Shown here: positions 45,693-57,472 of the stretch, one piece after another
Numbering within the stretch: position 1 is the first letter of the stretch
How the letters are laid out: each line of letters opens with the position of its first letter
From: Castanea sativa
Taxonomy: Eukaryota > Streptophyta > Magnoliopsida > Fagales > Fagaceae
DNA: 64,000 bases
Reading direction: 5' to 3'
Assembly: GCF_040712315.1 (NCBI RefSeq)
Contig: NC_134013.1
Location: 39,558,501 to 39,622,500 of the forward strand
Made by a program: the position numbers and the translations under genes
The notes under the pieces: model-generated
What the model was told of the DNA's origin: nothing
The model's input: only the letters and a program-made list of their open reading frames with translations
The model's database searches: none

Positions 45693-46683
45693 ATGGCAGG
45701 CTTAGGCTCTCACCATGCAGAGTCACAAGGATCACAACCGGAAGATCATTTCGAACGTCTTGAACATCGTAGAGATCGTGAGGGAAGCGTCCATACAGAA
45801 TACCCAGGAGCTAGCCATACCTCATGGGGGTAGCACTACCCACTACGAGGGTCCTAAATCCATGCAAGGAAATCAATCGTTTAAAGAGGAAGTTACGCCG
45901 TGCTAAACGTAAGGTTTCCCCGTCCTCGTCTAGTTCTTCCTCGCAGAAAGATAGGGGACTTGGCTACAGTTTCAAGGTCATATTCCCCCACCGCGCAACA
46001 TCCTCTCGGCGAGGAGAACAACCCAACCCGCAGAATGTAAGAAGCTTCGTTCTAGGGGCTTAGGCAACGATACCATGAGTAGGGCGTTGCACCAACTCTC
46101 TCTAAATCTCCGTTTTCACGGAGGATTGAGAGGGGAGGCTTCCTAGGAGGTTCACCCACCCCACCTTTACCATCTATAATGGCCGACCGATCCCGTGGAG
46201 CACGTGAGTCACTTCAACCAAAGGATGGCAGTGCACTCTCACAACGAGACTCGATGTGTAAAGTCTTCCTCCAGCTCTGGGACCCAGGGCTATGAGATGG
46301 TTTAACGGTCTCAAATCGGGGTCCGTAGGCTCGTTCGGGGAACTAACTAGGGCATTTGCTTCAGCCATTACGTGTAGCAGAGTCCCTCGACCATTGGACT
46401 CGTTGCTATCCATGGTCATGAAGGAAGTGGGAGACATCGAAAGCATACTCCGACGATACCGGGAGATGTTTAATGAAATAGACGGCGACTTTGATGAGGT
46501 GGCGCTTAACACCTTTAAGGTGGGCCTCCCTACCGATCACGACCTAAGAAAGTCTTTGACGAAAAAGCCCGTCCGCGCCGTACGCCGTCTTATGGATCGT
46601 ATTGATGAATATAAAAGGGTAGAGGAAGACCAGGAGGAGGGGAAAGGAAAGGAGAAGGTTATCCCACAGAGAGAAGGGATTTA
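45693..46683 (+). pseudogene. Gypsy gag, frameshifted
   Basis: Starts at ATG 45693 (MAGLGSHHAESQGSQ) and meets a stop near 45832 after a frame change. The capsid-like core returns in another frame at 46292-46684 with MRWFNGLKSGSVGSFGEL, then a run of helices and LRKSLTKKPVRAV, followed by a Glu/Lys-rich tail. W-F-x-GL-x-GS-x-SF-x-L is the typical gag motif of plant Gypsy elements. The zinc-knuckle part after 46690 is too scrambled to read. Confidence 0.75.
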
Positions 46684-47259
46684 GTGTGCCGTACATCACA
46701 ACAACAAGCCGAGGAGGGATTACTTCGGACAATCCGGCTCCTGCGCAAAGACCTCAGCTTGGAAATATCGTGTTCCGAGAACCAAGGCATCGCCATTAGA
46801 AAAAGTTCGTAAAGAGCCCTTCTTCGATGGCTCCGGTAAAATGGCAAAGGGACCCCGCGAGAAGAAATCAAAACCTTTTCTCGTCGCACCATCAGATGTG
46901 GGCCACACTACCGAGAACCGTCCGACCGTGGAACCATCTAGAACAGCTCGTCGCTGAGGGAAAGTTAAAGAAGATTTCGTGTCACGGCATTGCGGCCGCC
47001 TGCTGGTTCAAACAACCGCAGGAACAGCTCATCTCGGCCATCGGGAACAATTAATGTTATCTTCGCCGCACCTGGTAGGACCGGCTCAGTCCCACTAGGG
47101 TTATGGCGGTTTCCCATCCGCAAAGCCGAGGATGTGGGTAGCAGGCCGAAGAGATTAAAGAGCACTTTACTCCGTCTCTGGGTTTCTCCGAGGAGGATAA
47201 AGTAGGGACTATTCAGCCCCATGACGATGCTCTCGTGGTTACCCTCGTGATAGGAATTA

Positions 47260-48625
47260 CGATGTGAGAAGGTGATGATAGATCGTGCAGCGGTGCGTAT
47301 ATCATGTACCCCTGATCTATTTAAGGGGCTAGGGTTGGAGTTGGAAGATTTAACTCCTTATGACTCACCTCTTATAAGCTTTGAAGGGCGAGCCGTCGTG
47401 CCGAGGGACAGATCCGTTTACCCGTTCAATCCGGCACAGAAACGGCCGAGGTAGATTTCATTGTGGTTGACGCGTACTCTCCATATACATGCCATCCTCG
47501 CCAGGCCATGGCTGCACGCTTTGGGAGCCGTCTCTTCTACCTTACATGTTAAAGTGAAATTCCCTCTGGGAGCATGTCGAGGAAATCTCCTGCAGAAGTG
47601 GCTAGGCAATGCATATCGGCCGCGGTGCTTCGTCACGAAATTGAGTCATCAACCTTGCCCATCCAGGAGTCATAGCAATTAACTCCGGAGGCACCTGAGC
47701 GATGACAGGAGACGAGGCTATTTGTGAGGAGTTAGAGAAGTTTGTAATAATGTATGATCCGCAGAGGTTCTTCCAAGTTGGCATACTTTTGCCACACCAA
47801 GAGAAGATGGAGTTGTTGAAATTTCGAAGGATAATTTAGATGTTTTCGCGTGGGACCCATGAGGCTCCATGCGTAGATCCGAACTTTATTTGTCATCGTT
47901 TAAACGTCAATCCCGCCATTGTTCCGAGGAGGCAGCCACCTCGGCGATCTTCCCGAGAACATTCCCGAAGCCGTGAAGGAAGAGGTTCTTAAACTCAAAA
48001 GGGCGGGGCTATCAAAGAAGTTTTCTACCCCGAATGGTTGGCTCATACCGTTGTTGTTAAAAAGAAGAACGGCAAGTGGAGAGTATGTGTGGACTTTACC
48101 TGATTTGAATAAGGCCCTGCCCTAAAGATTCGTTCCCAATGCCACAGATTGATCAACTGGTAGATGCTACCGTCCGTGACATCCTCGACGAGCTTCGGAC
48201 GCCTTCCAGGGTTACCATCAAATTCCCTTGGCGTTAAGATCAAGAGAAGATCGCTTTCATTACTCCAACCGGGAATTATCATTATAAGGTCATGCCATTT
48301 CGGGTTAAAAAATGCCGGGGCTACTTACCAAAGAATGATGACCCGAATGTTTGAACAAAGAATCGGGGAAAAACCATAGAAGTATACGTGGATGACATGG
48401 TGGTGAAGAGTAAGACAGTACCTTCGCACATGACAGATTTGGCCGACACCTTCCAGATGCTACGGAAGTATAAGTTGCGCCTTAACGCCTCCAAGTGTTC
48501 TTTTGGCGTGGGATCTGGAAAGTTCTTGGGATATATGATCACTCATAGGGGCATAGAGGTAAACCCAGTGCAGGTTAAGGCTATTCAGAATTTGCAGCCG
48601 CCTCGAAACCCAAAAGAAATTGACC
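47260..48625 (+). pseudogene. Gypsy protease and reverse transcriptase, broken
   Basis: Protease traces include DLFKGLGLELEDLTPYDSPL (about 47320-47380), with the active-site region garbled by single-base gaps. RT follows with LKRAG (47990), a shifted DLNKA (48105), PQIDQLVDA (48140), GLKNAGATYQRMMTRMFEQ (48305) and the catalytic EVYVDDMVVKS at 48382-48405. It then reads KLRLNASKCSFGV and GIEVNP. After LQPPRNPKEI (about 48620) the sequence jumps straight into RNase H. Confidence 0.8.
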
Positions 48626-48900
48626 GCAAATGGTACATAAGATGGGTGGCAAGGAAATCCATGTGTTCTCGGACTCTCAGTTAGTGGTCGGCCAGGTCAT
48701 GGGGACCATGGAAGCTAGAGATCCCAGAATGCAGGAATATTTGGCCCAGTCAAGCGTCGCCAGGCTGAATTCGACTCCTTTGCCTTGGCTCATGTCTCTA
48801 GGAGTGGAAATACTCATGCAGATTCTTTGGCTACGTTGGCAACATCCTCGCTCAAGGTCTACCAAGGGTTATTCTCGTCGAGGATCCGGTAGAACCTTCT
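48626..48900 (+). pseudogene. Gypsy RNase H remnant after a deletion
   Basis: Reads VHKMGGKEIHVFSDSQLVVG at 48630, then TMEARDPRMQEYL. Its next part is out of frame. The RT thumb and connection and the RNase H start, normally several hundred bases in this lineage, are missing between NPKEI and this point. This is a real deletion rather than a small sequencing error. Confidence 0.72.
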
Positions 48901-49039
48901 CTTGTAGGGCCGCTAACGCACCTCGCATCCATCTAATAAGGCCCGGTCCTAGCCGGATGGATTCGATCATATCTTTTCTTAAAAATGACATTCTTCCCGA
49001 AGACAGGTCTAAGCAGTAAAAGGTACGTCGAAAGGCGCC

Positions 49040-50194
49040 GCGTTTCGGTTGTCCGAGGATCGAAGCTTACAAACGATCCTTTTCAGACCGTATTCTGTCG
49101 TGCGTACACCCCGAATCAACAAGCATTACCGGGAGGAATTGCATGAGGGAATTTGTGGGAGCCACACCTGGGGAAGGTCCTTAGCCCATGCAGCTCCCCG
49201 ACTCGTGGTTATTGGTGGCCCAATATGCAGAGGGAGGCTCAGGACTATGCCAGAAAATGTGATCAATGTCAGAGGTTCGCCCCTAATATTCACCAACCTG
49301 GAGGGGTTCTTAACCCTCTGTCTAGCCCTTGGCCTTTCGCACAATGGGGCCTGGACATTGTAGGGCCATTTCCGAGAGCTGCTGGCAACAAAAGGTGGCT
49401 GCTCGTGGGAACAGACTATTTCACTAAATGGGTTGAAGCTGAGCCTTTAGCAAATATCCGAGATGTTGATTCCAAGAAATTTATATGGAAAAATATTGTT
49501 ACTAGATTTGGTATACCGCATACACTTATCTCGGACAATGGCGTTCAATTTGACAGCAACGCCTTTAGGCAATATTGTGGTGACATGGGTATTACAAATA
49601 GATATTCTACCCCAGCTTATCCTCGAGGGAATGGGCAGGCCGAGGCCGTTAACAAGGTCATAGTCAACGGGCTCAAGAAGAGGTTGGATGATGCGAAAGG
49701 CAGGACTGGGGTAAGAGCTCCCTCATGTCCCGTGGACGTATCGACCACTCCGCGCAGGTCCACTGGAGAAACGCCATTCTCCATGACTTATGGAGCCGAG
49801 GCGGTGATACCATTGGAATCTGGTTTTCCTACTCTAAAGACAAGCTCTTTTAGCCCAGAGAATAACAAGGAACTTCTAGAGAGAGATCTTGATATTACTT
49901 GAGGAACGGCGTGAGGACTATGGTCCAAATGGCTTATTATCGCCAGAATAAGCTAAAACAAGGATATGATGCCCACGTGAAGCTAAGGCCACTTGCGCCG
50001 GTGATCTTGTATTAAGGAAAGTTGTAGGCACTTCTAAAAACCCAGCTCTGGGGTAAGCTAGGACCTAACCTCGGGAAGGCCCCTATCGCATTGTTTCAAT
50101 AGCAGGCATAGGGTCGTATAGGCTAGCTGACCTAGATGAACGAATTGTACCACGTCCATGGAATGTAAATAATCTTAGAAGGTATTACTATTAA
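49040..50194 (+). pseudogene. Gypsy integrase, mostly readable core
   Basis: The 49153-49902 frame holds the zinc-finger cysteines (CDQC near 49260). The catalytic triad follows: Asp in GLDIVGP, Asp in LISDNG and Glu in GQAEAVNK, spaced D-x35-E between the last two as in retroviral-type integrases. An indel near 49700 swaps WVEELPHVLW for a shifted reading. After 49902 the tail is out of frame but still ends NNLRRYYY plus stop at 50192-50194. The zinc-finger histidine region before 49190 is also shifted. Catalytic residues are present, but a full protein cannot be made. Confidence 0.82.
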
Positions 50195-50261
50195 TGAAAA
50201 TGAGCTTTTGTCAATTAATACTTCAAAGTTATGGCTAGCTCTCGATCTAAGTTACTCGTCT

Positions 50262-50710
50262 AAAGAATCAAACAAACTTGGTTAAGTGCAGCCCTCGACC
50301 ACAAGCCTTGTGGAAATTGATGTCTTATCATTTGTTAAACAGAACCTTAGTTATGCCGGGTCCTCTTACCTCCTACTTTGGAAAAATTAACATTTGAGGT
50401 TACCGGTTTCAAAGAATCAAACAAACTTGGTTAAGTGCAATCCCTCTGACCACAAACCTTGTGGAAATTGATGTCTTATCATTTGTTAAAATGAACCTTA
50501 GTTATGCCTGTTCCTCGACCTCCTACTTTGGGAAAATTAACATTTGAGGTTACTCGTTCTAAAGAATCAAACAGAAACTCTGGTTAAGTGCAAATTCTCG
50601 GACCACAAACCTTGTGGAAATTGATGTCTTATCATTTGTTAAACAACCTTAGTTATGCCTGTCTCGGACCTCCTACTTTGGGAAAATTAACATTTACAGT
50701 TACAATTTTT
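50262..50710. repeat. Three tandem ~150-bp repeats downstream of pol
   Basis: Copies start at AAAGAATCAAACA at 50262, 50411 and 50561, a period of 149-150 bp. All contain GTGGAAATTGATGTCTTATC and CTCCTACTTTG. Small differences cluster at CTCGGACC words. Confidence 0.88.
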
Positions 50711-51235
50711 AAGAATTAAACGAAAGATTGCTTAAGATTTATCTTCGGACTATGACTTTGATTAAAGTTAATTTCTGATTGTGTCTGGATGTTAATACGT
50801 TACTGTTTACTAACTCGGATCTTAAGTTTTATATCTTTAAGTGTTGAGTAAATTTGTGTAAGGAATGGTCCTCGGATCTTACATCTTACTAGATACTGTG
50901 ATATACCTTACAAGGGTTTAATCATTATATGAGGTCCTTTCTTCTTTTTAATTGAGGCTTTGTTCAAATGTGTTAACTATGTCACCTTTTATTAAATCTT
51001 TAATGATGTGCATAAGATTATGTGAAAGTTATGACTGTGCAATCCTTGGAGTTAGATTTTTATGCTCTGAGAAACTTTTGATGTGACTTAATGGGAAACT
51101 TTTGTAATAAGTACAAAAAGAATAAAGTAAAAACAGATACAATCCAAGTGAAAAGTAAACGAAATCGTTCTTCATTAATCAATTGAGTATGCATTACATA
51201 TATAATTCAAAAAATGGAAAAAGAGAAGCCCTAAG

Positions 51236-53770
51236 CTAAGTCCTAAGCTGTTGGAGGAGGATCTTGCTGAGAGGTGCTAGTGCCCTCCCTGCCTTTCCCC
51301 AACCTACTCAAAAGGAGTCATAACCCGCTTTCCTTTATCCGCCGTATTTGTTGGAAGGACGTTGGGTTCCACCTGTTCGGCTCAAATCCTTCTTCGCATC
51401 CACTCCTCCTTCCTTCTCTTTATTGGAACCAAGGTTCTCGTAGGATCAGAATCTGCGTGGACCACCTGAGGTAGAGCAGAAGAGTTGTCTCGGGATAGAG
51501 GCAGAAGGCAGTGAGCCTCTTCAATCTCCTGGACTGATGGGGAAGCCAAACGTTCTCGACTTCCTCAAATCCGAAGATTGGGGAACTCGCTACGTTTAAA
51601 GCTTCCCCCATACTTTTTGGCGACAGGATTCACGGCATAAAGCCGCGAACTCCTCTCGTCACCGCTCTCGGTGGTTGCTACCCCTTCATCGAAACTCGCC
51701 CGCTTGCGCCTTAAGAGAGAGTTGGAAGGAGCTGGCTTCTTTCTTCATCAGAGCGCTGTTTCTTCAGATCCGAGCACTCCCTTTGAGCTTGGGAGAGCTC
51801 TTCATCTCTTTCACGAAGGAGCTTGCGTCGTCCTTCTATCCGGGTCTTCATAGTCTTCAAGTTTGACTCGACCCCATTTTTCTCTCTCCTCGTATCCGCC
51901 ACCTCCGAGGTCCGCCTTCTCGTTCTCGGGCAAGGGCCGTACCCAAGGACTTCGCCTCCATCCTAATTTCGAGCTCAGCTTTCGGCTACTTTCCGAGTGT
52001 CTTCAATAAACTTTTCAGCTACAAAGACCTCCCCGAATAGCCTCGTAACAAAGTATGATGGAGTTAGGAATAATAAAAAATAAACTTACCTATAAATATT
52101 ATTCAAAGTGGAATCTACCTAAAAAAGGAGAAAAATTTACCATAAGCTAAGTCTCTTTTCAGGAGAGGAATAGTTGTGGCCGGCCCATCTTTTCCAAAGT
52201 CTCCATGTCTTTTGAGCAGCCAGAAGAGGGCGTTCCAAGACCTCGGCCAGGTGGTGGGCATGGCCTTGTTGAACCGCCCTTATACCGGATCGGCAGAGAT
52301 GGGTGCACCGTCCAGCTTTAGATCGGGGGACTGTGTGGTCGTGCTCGGCGCACTTCAGCCTCGTCCCTGAATTCCCCGATTTCAACTGAACGGGCTCTAC
52401 CCTTGCCCTTGTCCAGCTTCTGCTGCTGGGCCGGTGGGAGTTGTTGGCGTGGTTTCTTGGGGTCTTTATTAATTGTCCCCTCATTATCCCCCTTTCTCTT
52501 CTTCTTGGGATCCCTGGCCTGGGGCGCTTTGGCTCAGCTGGAGGAGGAGGAGGAGGTAGAGCTGGGGGAACTTGGGACGTCCCCGTTTTCTTTTTCTCTG
52601 CAACTTTAGCAGCCCTGTTGGTGAGGAGACCCTCCATTCTTCCCATGTCTTCTTCTAATTCGTCTTCGGGAAGGGCAACCACAAACCCCGCACCCAGAAG
52701 GCCTCGGTGGCTTCATCCTCCTCGTTGGAAAGTACCACAAACCGGTTCCCCGCGAGGTCTCCCTGTCTTCGAGATGGAATTGATCTATCTCGTCGTCAAG
52801 TGTGTGTGAAGAAGACACCGCTCTTCCGGAACGACAATCAGCTTGTGAGTGCACAAAGGGAACCGTCGCCATTGGCCGGTGGTACAAAATGGTGTTGTGA
52901 GCGTCCGGAGGTCGTGATCGTCCAGAAGTGGGGCCGAGCTACGTTTATCTTCTTTCGTCTTGGCCGCCCGCAATTATGGCGTTCTCTATCTCCCGGAAGT
53001 CCGAGGAAAGGGAGTGTATCCTAGAATAAGGTGAGCGTGCCCGGAGTTGTAAGTCTTCACTAACGAACACTTCGCAGCGAAGTACTCGGTTTAGATCTCG
53101 CGATGTTACAAGGGCTCGACGAGGACGCACGTGCCGCTTTATCTCGCAAAAAGACGTCAAAATAAACAAACCTCGGTCGATTCACTACGTATGTTTAACA
53201 AATTTAAGTAAGTACGAATATGCATTTCGTGTGTGCTAGAAGAAGTTGTGTTGTGGGAAGATTAATCCTACGGCGTCGCACCCGGATCCCCCCACCGAAC
53301 CGGGCAGGCCGTCGTGCCGCTCCTGTACACGATCAAGTAGTCGTCCTTCATGCCTTTGTTTGATTCGCGTTAAGTGAAATTAGCCTAACCTGTGCCGGAC
53401 CGAGATTTAATATAATAACCTACCTTAGAAAGTTTATGGGACTCATATAGGAACACGACATCGTGCCATGTGAGGTTTAAACCCATCTCGCTCGCTAGAG
53501 CATCTACACTACCTAAAACTCTAAAAACGTTGGGAGGCATTGATCGGGACACAACCGGTGGTTGCGAAGGTACTCCCTCATTACGGGTTTCATTGGAAGG
53601 GTCATCCCACCCTCTATAAAGGCTATCATAGGGATGATAACCTCTTCCCGTTTCCTAGAACCCCACGGCTTCGCCGGCAATATTTTAGTCCTACATCACT
53701 CGGGAATATGGTACTTAGCCCTAAAGCCCTCCATCCCAGCTTGCGGTATCAACTAGACACTTAAACTTAC
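51236..53770 (-). pseudogene. Antisense reading region of the Gypsy element (aORF type)
   Basis: On the minus strand, between pol and the 3' LTR, a protein can be followed across frame changes. KREEVIIPMIAFIEGGMTLP is followed by PMKPVMREYLRNHRLCP and MGLNLTWHDVVFLYE (53680-53440). DDEIDQFHLEDRE comes near 52780, a proline run PPALPPPPPPAEPKRPRP near 52580, and a charged coiled-coil part (RRKLLRERDEELSQAQRE, 51830). It ends near 51236. Gaps at about 52025-52140 and 53165 have GT-AG-like edges in the antisense direction, so introns are possible. Additional antisense ORFs are known in some plant Gypsy lineages; this one resembles the plant retroelement gag-like/mobile-domain type, which I infer from pattern only. 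Confidence 0.55.
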
Positions 53771-54261
53771 CCATTAGAAAAGAACGAAAAGTTAAACTCT
53801 AAAGGGGAGGGTGTTTACGAAGACAGGCTCGAGGACTCGTATCCGAGGAGAAAAGGTTAAGAATAGAGAGAGCAAGAACTTACAAAGTCAAGGTACAGTT
53901 TCCACTTTTCACTGGTAAAGAATGATTGTTGTTGTTTTGATGGGATTATCCCCGATGACTTAAATGAAGGCGCAGGTTCCCGAAGCGTCACGACGTGCGA
54001 AAAGGCGGCCTCGAAATTATATTTGTCCCGCCTAAAATTTCGTGGAGTAACGAGGACCGTTGGATGCCCATCTCACCGTTGAACATGGGAGACAAAGAGT
54101 TACTTACAGTAATAAATGCGCGCGTTTTTGAAAATAAAACCGCCAAGTGTCATCTTCTGGGACGCGAAACGATTTCCACACGTGCCATCACTTGTAAAGT
54201 GGTAGGAATGGATCCTCATTAGATCAAAACCCTATTTTTCTCCTCGGATGTCGAAAATTAG

Positions 54262-54277
54262 AGTTTTGAGGGGCTAT
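54262..54277 (+). other. Polypurine tract of the Gypsy element
   Basis: GAGTTTTGAGGGGCTA directly before the 3' LTR. Confidence 0.75.
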
Positions 54278-55028
54278 TGTGGGGAGTAAAAAGATCTTGA
54301 TAGGAATATGGGCCGTTGGGTCTTGCTAAGGAAGGCCGACCTGCTCTTGAGTTTAGGGCTTGTTAGTACTTTAGGTCGGCCCATACGCCGATGATCCGAG
54401 GATCCAGCCGAGGATGTTTTTCCCCTGACCGACACCGCAGAACCCGGACTTCATGGTAAAGGTTAGGGAATGACACGGTCAAGACCAATGGTTAAAGGGG
54501 GTGAACCCCTGAATGTCCTAGAAGCACCGATGTTGGAAGAATATCAAAGGTAAAGGCTGCTACCTCCACATTAAAGACCCTGCACCTACCATCCTGGCCG
54601 CATTAATGGGGAAGTGACACTTGAACAGTGGAAGGGAAACTTCTAGTTACTGTTCAAAGGCACTAAGAAAAGAAATATCTAGGCTAAGGGAGGAATTGGG
54701 GCAACACGTGTATAAAGTATTAAAAAGAGGAGTATTTAAGGAGGGACCTAGAACAGAAACGAGGAGAGAGAGACTTTGGGTAACCTAAAAAGAAAAAAGA
54801 CAAAGAGAGAGATATAATATAAGAACAGCTCTCGGCTTACGTCCGAGGAGGCCTATTTGCATTACTCCTTGTTGTTTCCGGGTACTGGTAATCTTTAGTT
54901 TGTCATTTAATCCCCATACACTTCTAACCTAGGTTTAAAGCCCACACTCTACAAATTCATATTGTTTAAGGCTCATTGGGCTTGAGCCCATAACTGTTCT
55001 TGGGTCCAGGTGCAATTGTGCACTTACA
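54278..55028 (+). repeat. Gypsy 3' LTR
   Basis: 751 bp, TGTGGGGAG to GCACTTACA. It matches the 5' LTR except for a handful of bases, mostly a 4-base change at a CTCGGAC word. Confidence 0.93.
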
Positions 55029-55077
55029 ACTTTTTTGTACTCAATCAATGAGTATTTGTTTAAACCTTTCTTTTAGC

Positions 55078-55080
<3 letters not shown>

Positions 55081-55163
<83 letters not shown>
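55081..55163. repeat. (TA)n microsatellite
   Basis: About 83 bases of TA. A second run lies beyond the adjacent MITE at 55559-55587. Confidence 0.93.
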
Positions 55164-55166
<3 letters not shown>

Positions 55167-55556
55167 TGGGTTCAAATTACACCTGGTGTAACTCCAAACA
55201 ATATTACATCACCCAATAACTTATTAATGAATTTATATTTTAAAAATTTCACCGCTGGATTGCATGTTCTATATGTTCTGAACATGCATGTTAATTTTCA
55301 TATCAATCAGATATTATTTCCCATTCAATCCATAAACTCATTTTTTATGCATTATTTTAAACTACAAAAACTCAAATTTATACAATTGATAGATGACATG
55401 ACTATTGATTTTTGATCACCTTGAAATTTTGCAAGCATGGAGAATATACAAAGATAATGTAATCCAACAGTCGATTTGTCAAAATTCACATCTAATTAAA
55501 AAATATTGATTGGTGTAACATTGCTTAAAGTTACACCAGGCGTAACTTGAACCCCA

Positions 55557-55558
<2 letters not shown>
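55163..55558. mobile_element. MITE inserted in a (TA)n tract (Micron-like behaviour)
   Basis: The left end GGGTTCAAATTACACCTGGTG and the reverse complement of the right end GGGGTTCAAGTTACGCCTGG are inverted repeats of about 35 bp. TA repeats lie on both sides, so insertion into a TA microsatellite is likely, as known for Micron-type MITEs. About 395 bp, non-coding. Confidence 0.72.
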
Positions 55559-55588
<30 letters not shown>

Positions 55589-55591
<3 letters not shown>

Positions 55592-56237
55592 CTTATTCAT
55601 TATACTGAACGGATTGTTTATATTGAAAAGGAAAATTGCTTTGAACTTGATTCAATAATTTACTATTTTGTCTCTCTTAAAGAATATAAGTTACATCTTT
55701 TTGAATAAAGACATTTAAATTTTGATATTATTACTTGTTTTTGGACATATCTAGCTCCCGTTAGTTTAGTTTTAGTTTAGTTTTTTTTTTTTTTTAATTT
55801 TAGAAACAGCTCTTATGTGATAGTTAATTACACTTATTGTAGCACATGAAATAATTAAATGACTTAAATTGTATATTGAATTGTGTATATAATATTATCT
55901 TAAGAAAAAGAATCTAATCACCCAATTTTTGTTTGTCTCCCTCGTAAACAAATTCCTAATTCTGCACTGATTCTACTCTTCTCCTTTTCCCTTCAATCCA
56001 AATAGGCCAGCGGTCCATTTGTTGTTTGAAATTCTGGATCAAAGCACACAAAGAATGTGAGAGCTCCGTGCTCCCACGTATTAGTGTATTACCCATTAGC
56101 TATACGACGTCCACGCTGGGGACCCTTCTGTTTTGGGCCTTTTGTGTAGGTCTCATTAATCATAATAACATGACTTTCTCCTTGAAACTTACAAAGGAGA
56201 ATATAAAAAGAAAATAAATAAATAAATAAAAAAGTAT
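55589..56237. other. Upstream region of the RING-H2 gene
   Basis: AT-rich sequence. No gene or clear transposon end was seen. Confidence 0.45.
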
Positions 56238-56304
56238 TCTATTTAAAGACTAATCCCAACACTAGAAACACGCCATTCCTTTCTTTTCTTTTTTCTCTCT
56301 CTCT
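56238..56304 (+). promoter_or_regulatory. Core promoter and leader of the RING-H2 gene
   Basis: TCTATTTAAAG at 56238 is a TATA-like motif about 60 bases before the ATG. It is followed by a pyrimidine patch (CTTTTCTTTTTTCTCTCTCT) typical near plant transcription starts. Confidence 0.5.
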
Positions 56305-56655
56305 ATGGCTGCTATATCTTCCGAATCCAACACAATCTCAAACTATCCGGTAGATTTACGTTTTGATCTCGATGAAGCTCTCACTATGACGACTGCGGAT
56401 TCAGGCCTTCAGATAAAGAAGATTGCAGCGCCGAAAGACATGCCAACTGCAACTGTTACTTCAACTATTCATCATCATCATCATCATGATCTTTGTACAG
56501 TTTGTATCGAAAGTTTGGGGTCAGGTGATCAGGGTAGTGAACAACAAGAAGTCCCATGTGGCCACGTATACCATGCAACTTGTATCGCCTCCTGGCTCTC
56601 TCGTCACAACTCTTGCCCTCTCTGTCGCTGCAAAATCTCCACCCAGACCGACTAG
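56305..56655 (+). CDS. Small RING-H2 finger protein, probable E3 ubiquitin ligase
   Basis: A single-exon frame encodes 116 residues. The C-terminal RING-H2 domain has Cys64-x2-Cys67-x17-Cys85-x-His87-x2-His90-x2-Cys93-x10-Cys104-x2-Cys107, a complete two-zinc cross-brace, including CGHVYHATCIASWL and SCPLC. The Trp after Cys93 (in ASWL) is the residue that normally contacts the E2 enzyme. A His-rich run (residues 56-61) precedes the domain; the first 50 residues have no known motif. No signal peptide or membrane segment is seen, so a soluble ligase is expected. The ATG has a TATA-like motif and CT-rich leader upstream. The substrate cannot be inferred. It is the cleanest intact gene in the window besides the AHP. 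Confidence 0.85.
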   Translation: MAAISSESNTISNYPVDLRFDLDEALTMTTADSGLQIKKIAAPKDMPTATVTSTIHHHHHHDLCTVCIESLGSGDQGSEQQEVPCGHVYHATCIASWLSRHNSCPLCRCKISTQTD

Positions 56656-57441
56656 TTAGTACTACTATTTACTGGAAAATTCACTTTTCTTCCGATAAAG
56701 CATGCTGTTTCTGTTTTGAGGTTTCTATAGCTGTTAAATACTCTATATCATATATGCTCTTGTAATTAAGTTGTACGATTGTCTCTCTCTTTTTTCTGAT
56801 TGTTGGTTGTAATATTATTAGATTTATAAATTTTGGCTAAGGTTTTATTTTGCAATGAGGACCAAACGTAAGTTTCAAAGTTTCCTAGTGTGTGTATATA
56901 TATATATTGCATTATTAAGCTTGTTAATAGATGTATGAAAATTTTTCCAAGTACAAAGTTTAGCCAAAGCCTCCAGGTCCACGTACGACTCTAAATTATT
57001 TCATATTTTATATAACATTATTCAATATTACTACTTTTTTTATAGTAATTATTCAGTACGTACTATTTATTTAGAGTAATATTTCCTCCCCCTCAATCTT
57101 ATCAAAAAATTTAATTAATGCAATCTATTATTTTGTGAGAGGAAGTTGTCGTCTCTAATAACTCTCTAACCTATTGCCTAAATGGGAAAGGTCCAATAAT
57201 CTCTTAAATTGGTATAAACTGGATTATATATGGATGTGGACGACTCTGTTCACATAATAAATGAATTATGTTTACGAAAAGTGGTAATCTGGCTTTAATT
57301 AGTTGAAGTTGAGACTGAGAGAATACGTACAGCTGCAATTTGGCATGATAGCGAGCATTCCTCAACTCCTTAATTATCTTCCCAATTGAAATTTGCAACG
57401 CTAGTGATTTTTTTAATAATAAGTTCAAACCTCAAAACCAG

Positions 57442-57472
<31 letters not shown>

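Larger units (their letters stand above)
44893..55028 (+). mobile_element. Gypsy-type LTR retrotransposon, 10.1 kb, young but coding-defective
   Basis: LTRs at 44893-45646 and 54278-55028 are near-identical, with differences limited to a few bases around 45038-45070 and one C/T change near the end. ACTTT flanks both sides (44888-44892 and 55029-55033). A TGGCGCC-type primer site follows the left LTR and a purine-rich tract precedes the right one. The order gag, protease, RT, RNase H, integrase is Gypsy. Coding regions carry many frameshifts and a large deletion, so any recent movement must have used another copy's proteins. Confidence 0.95.
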
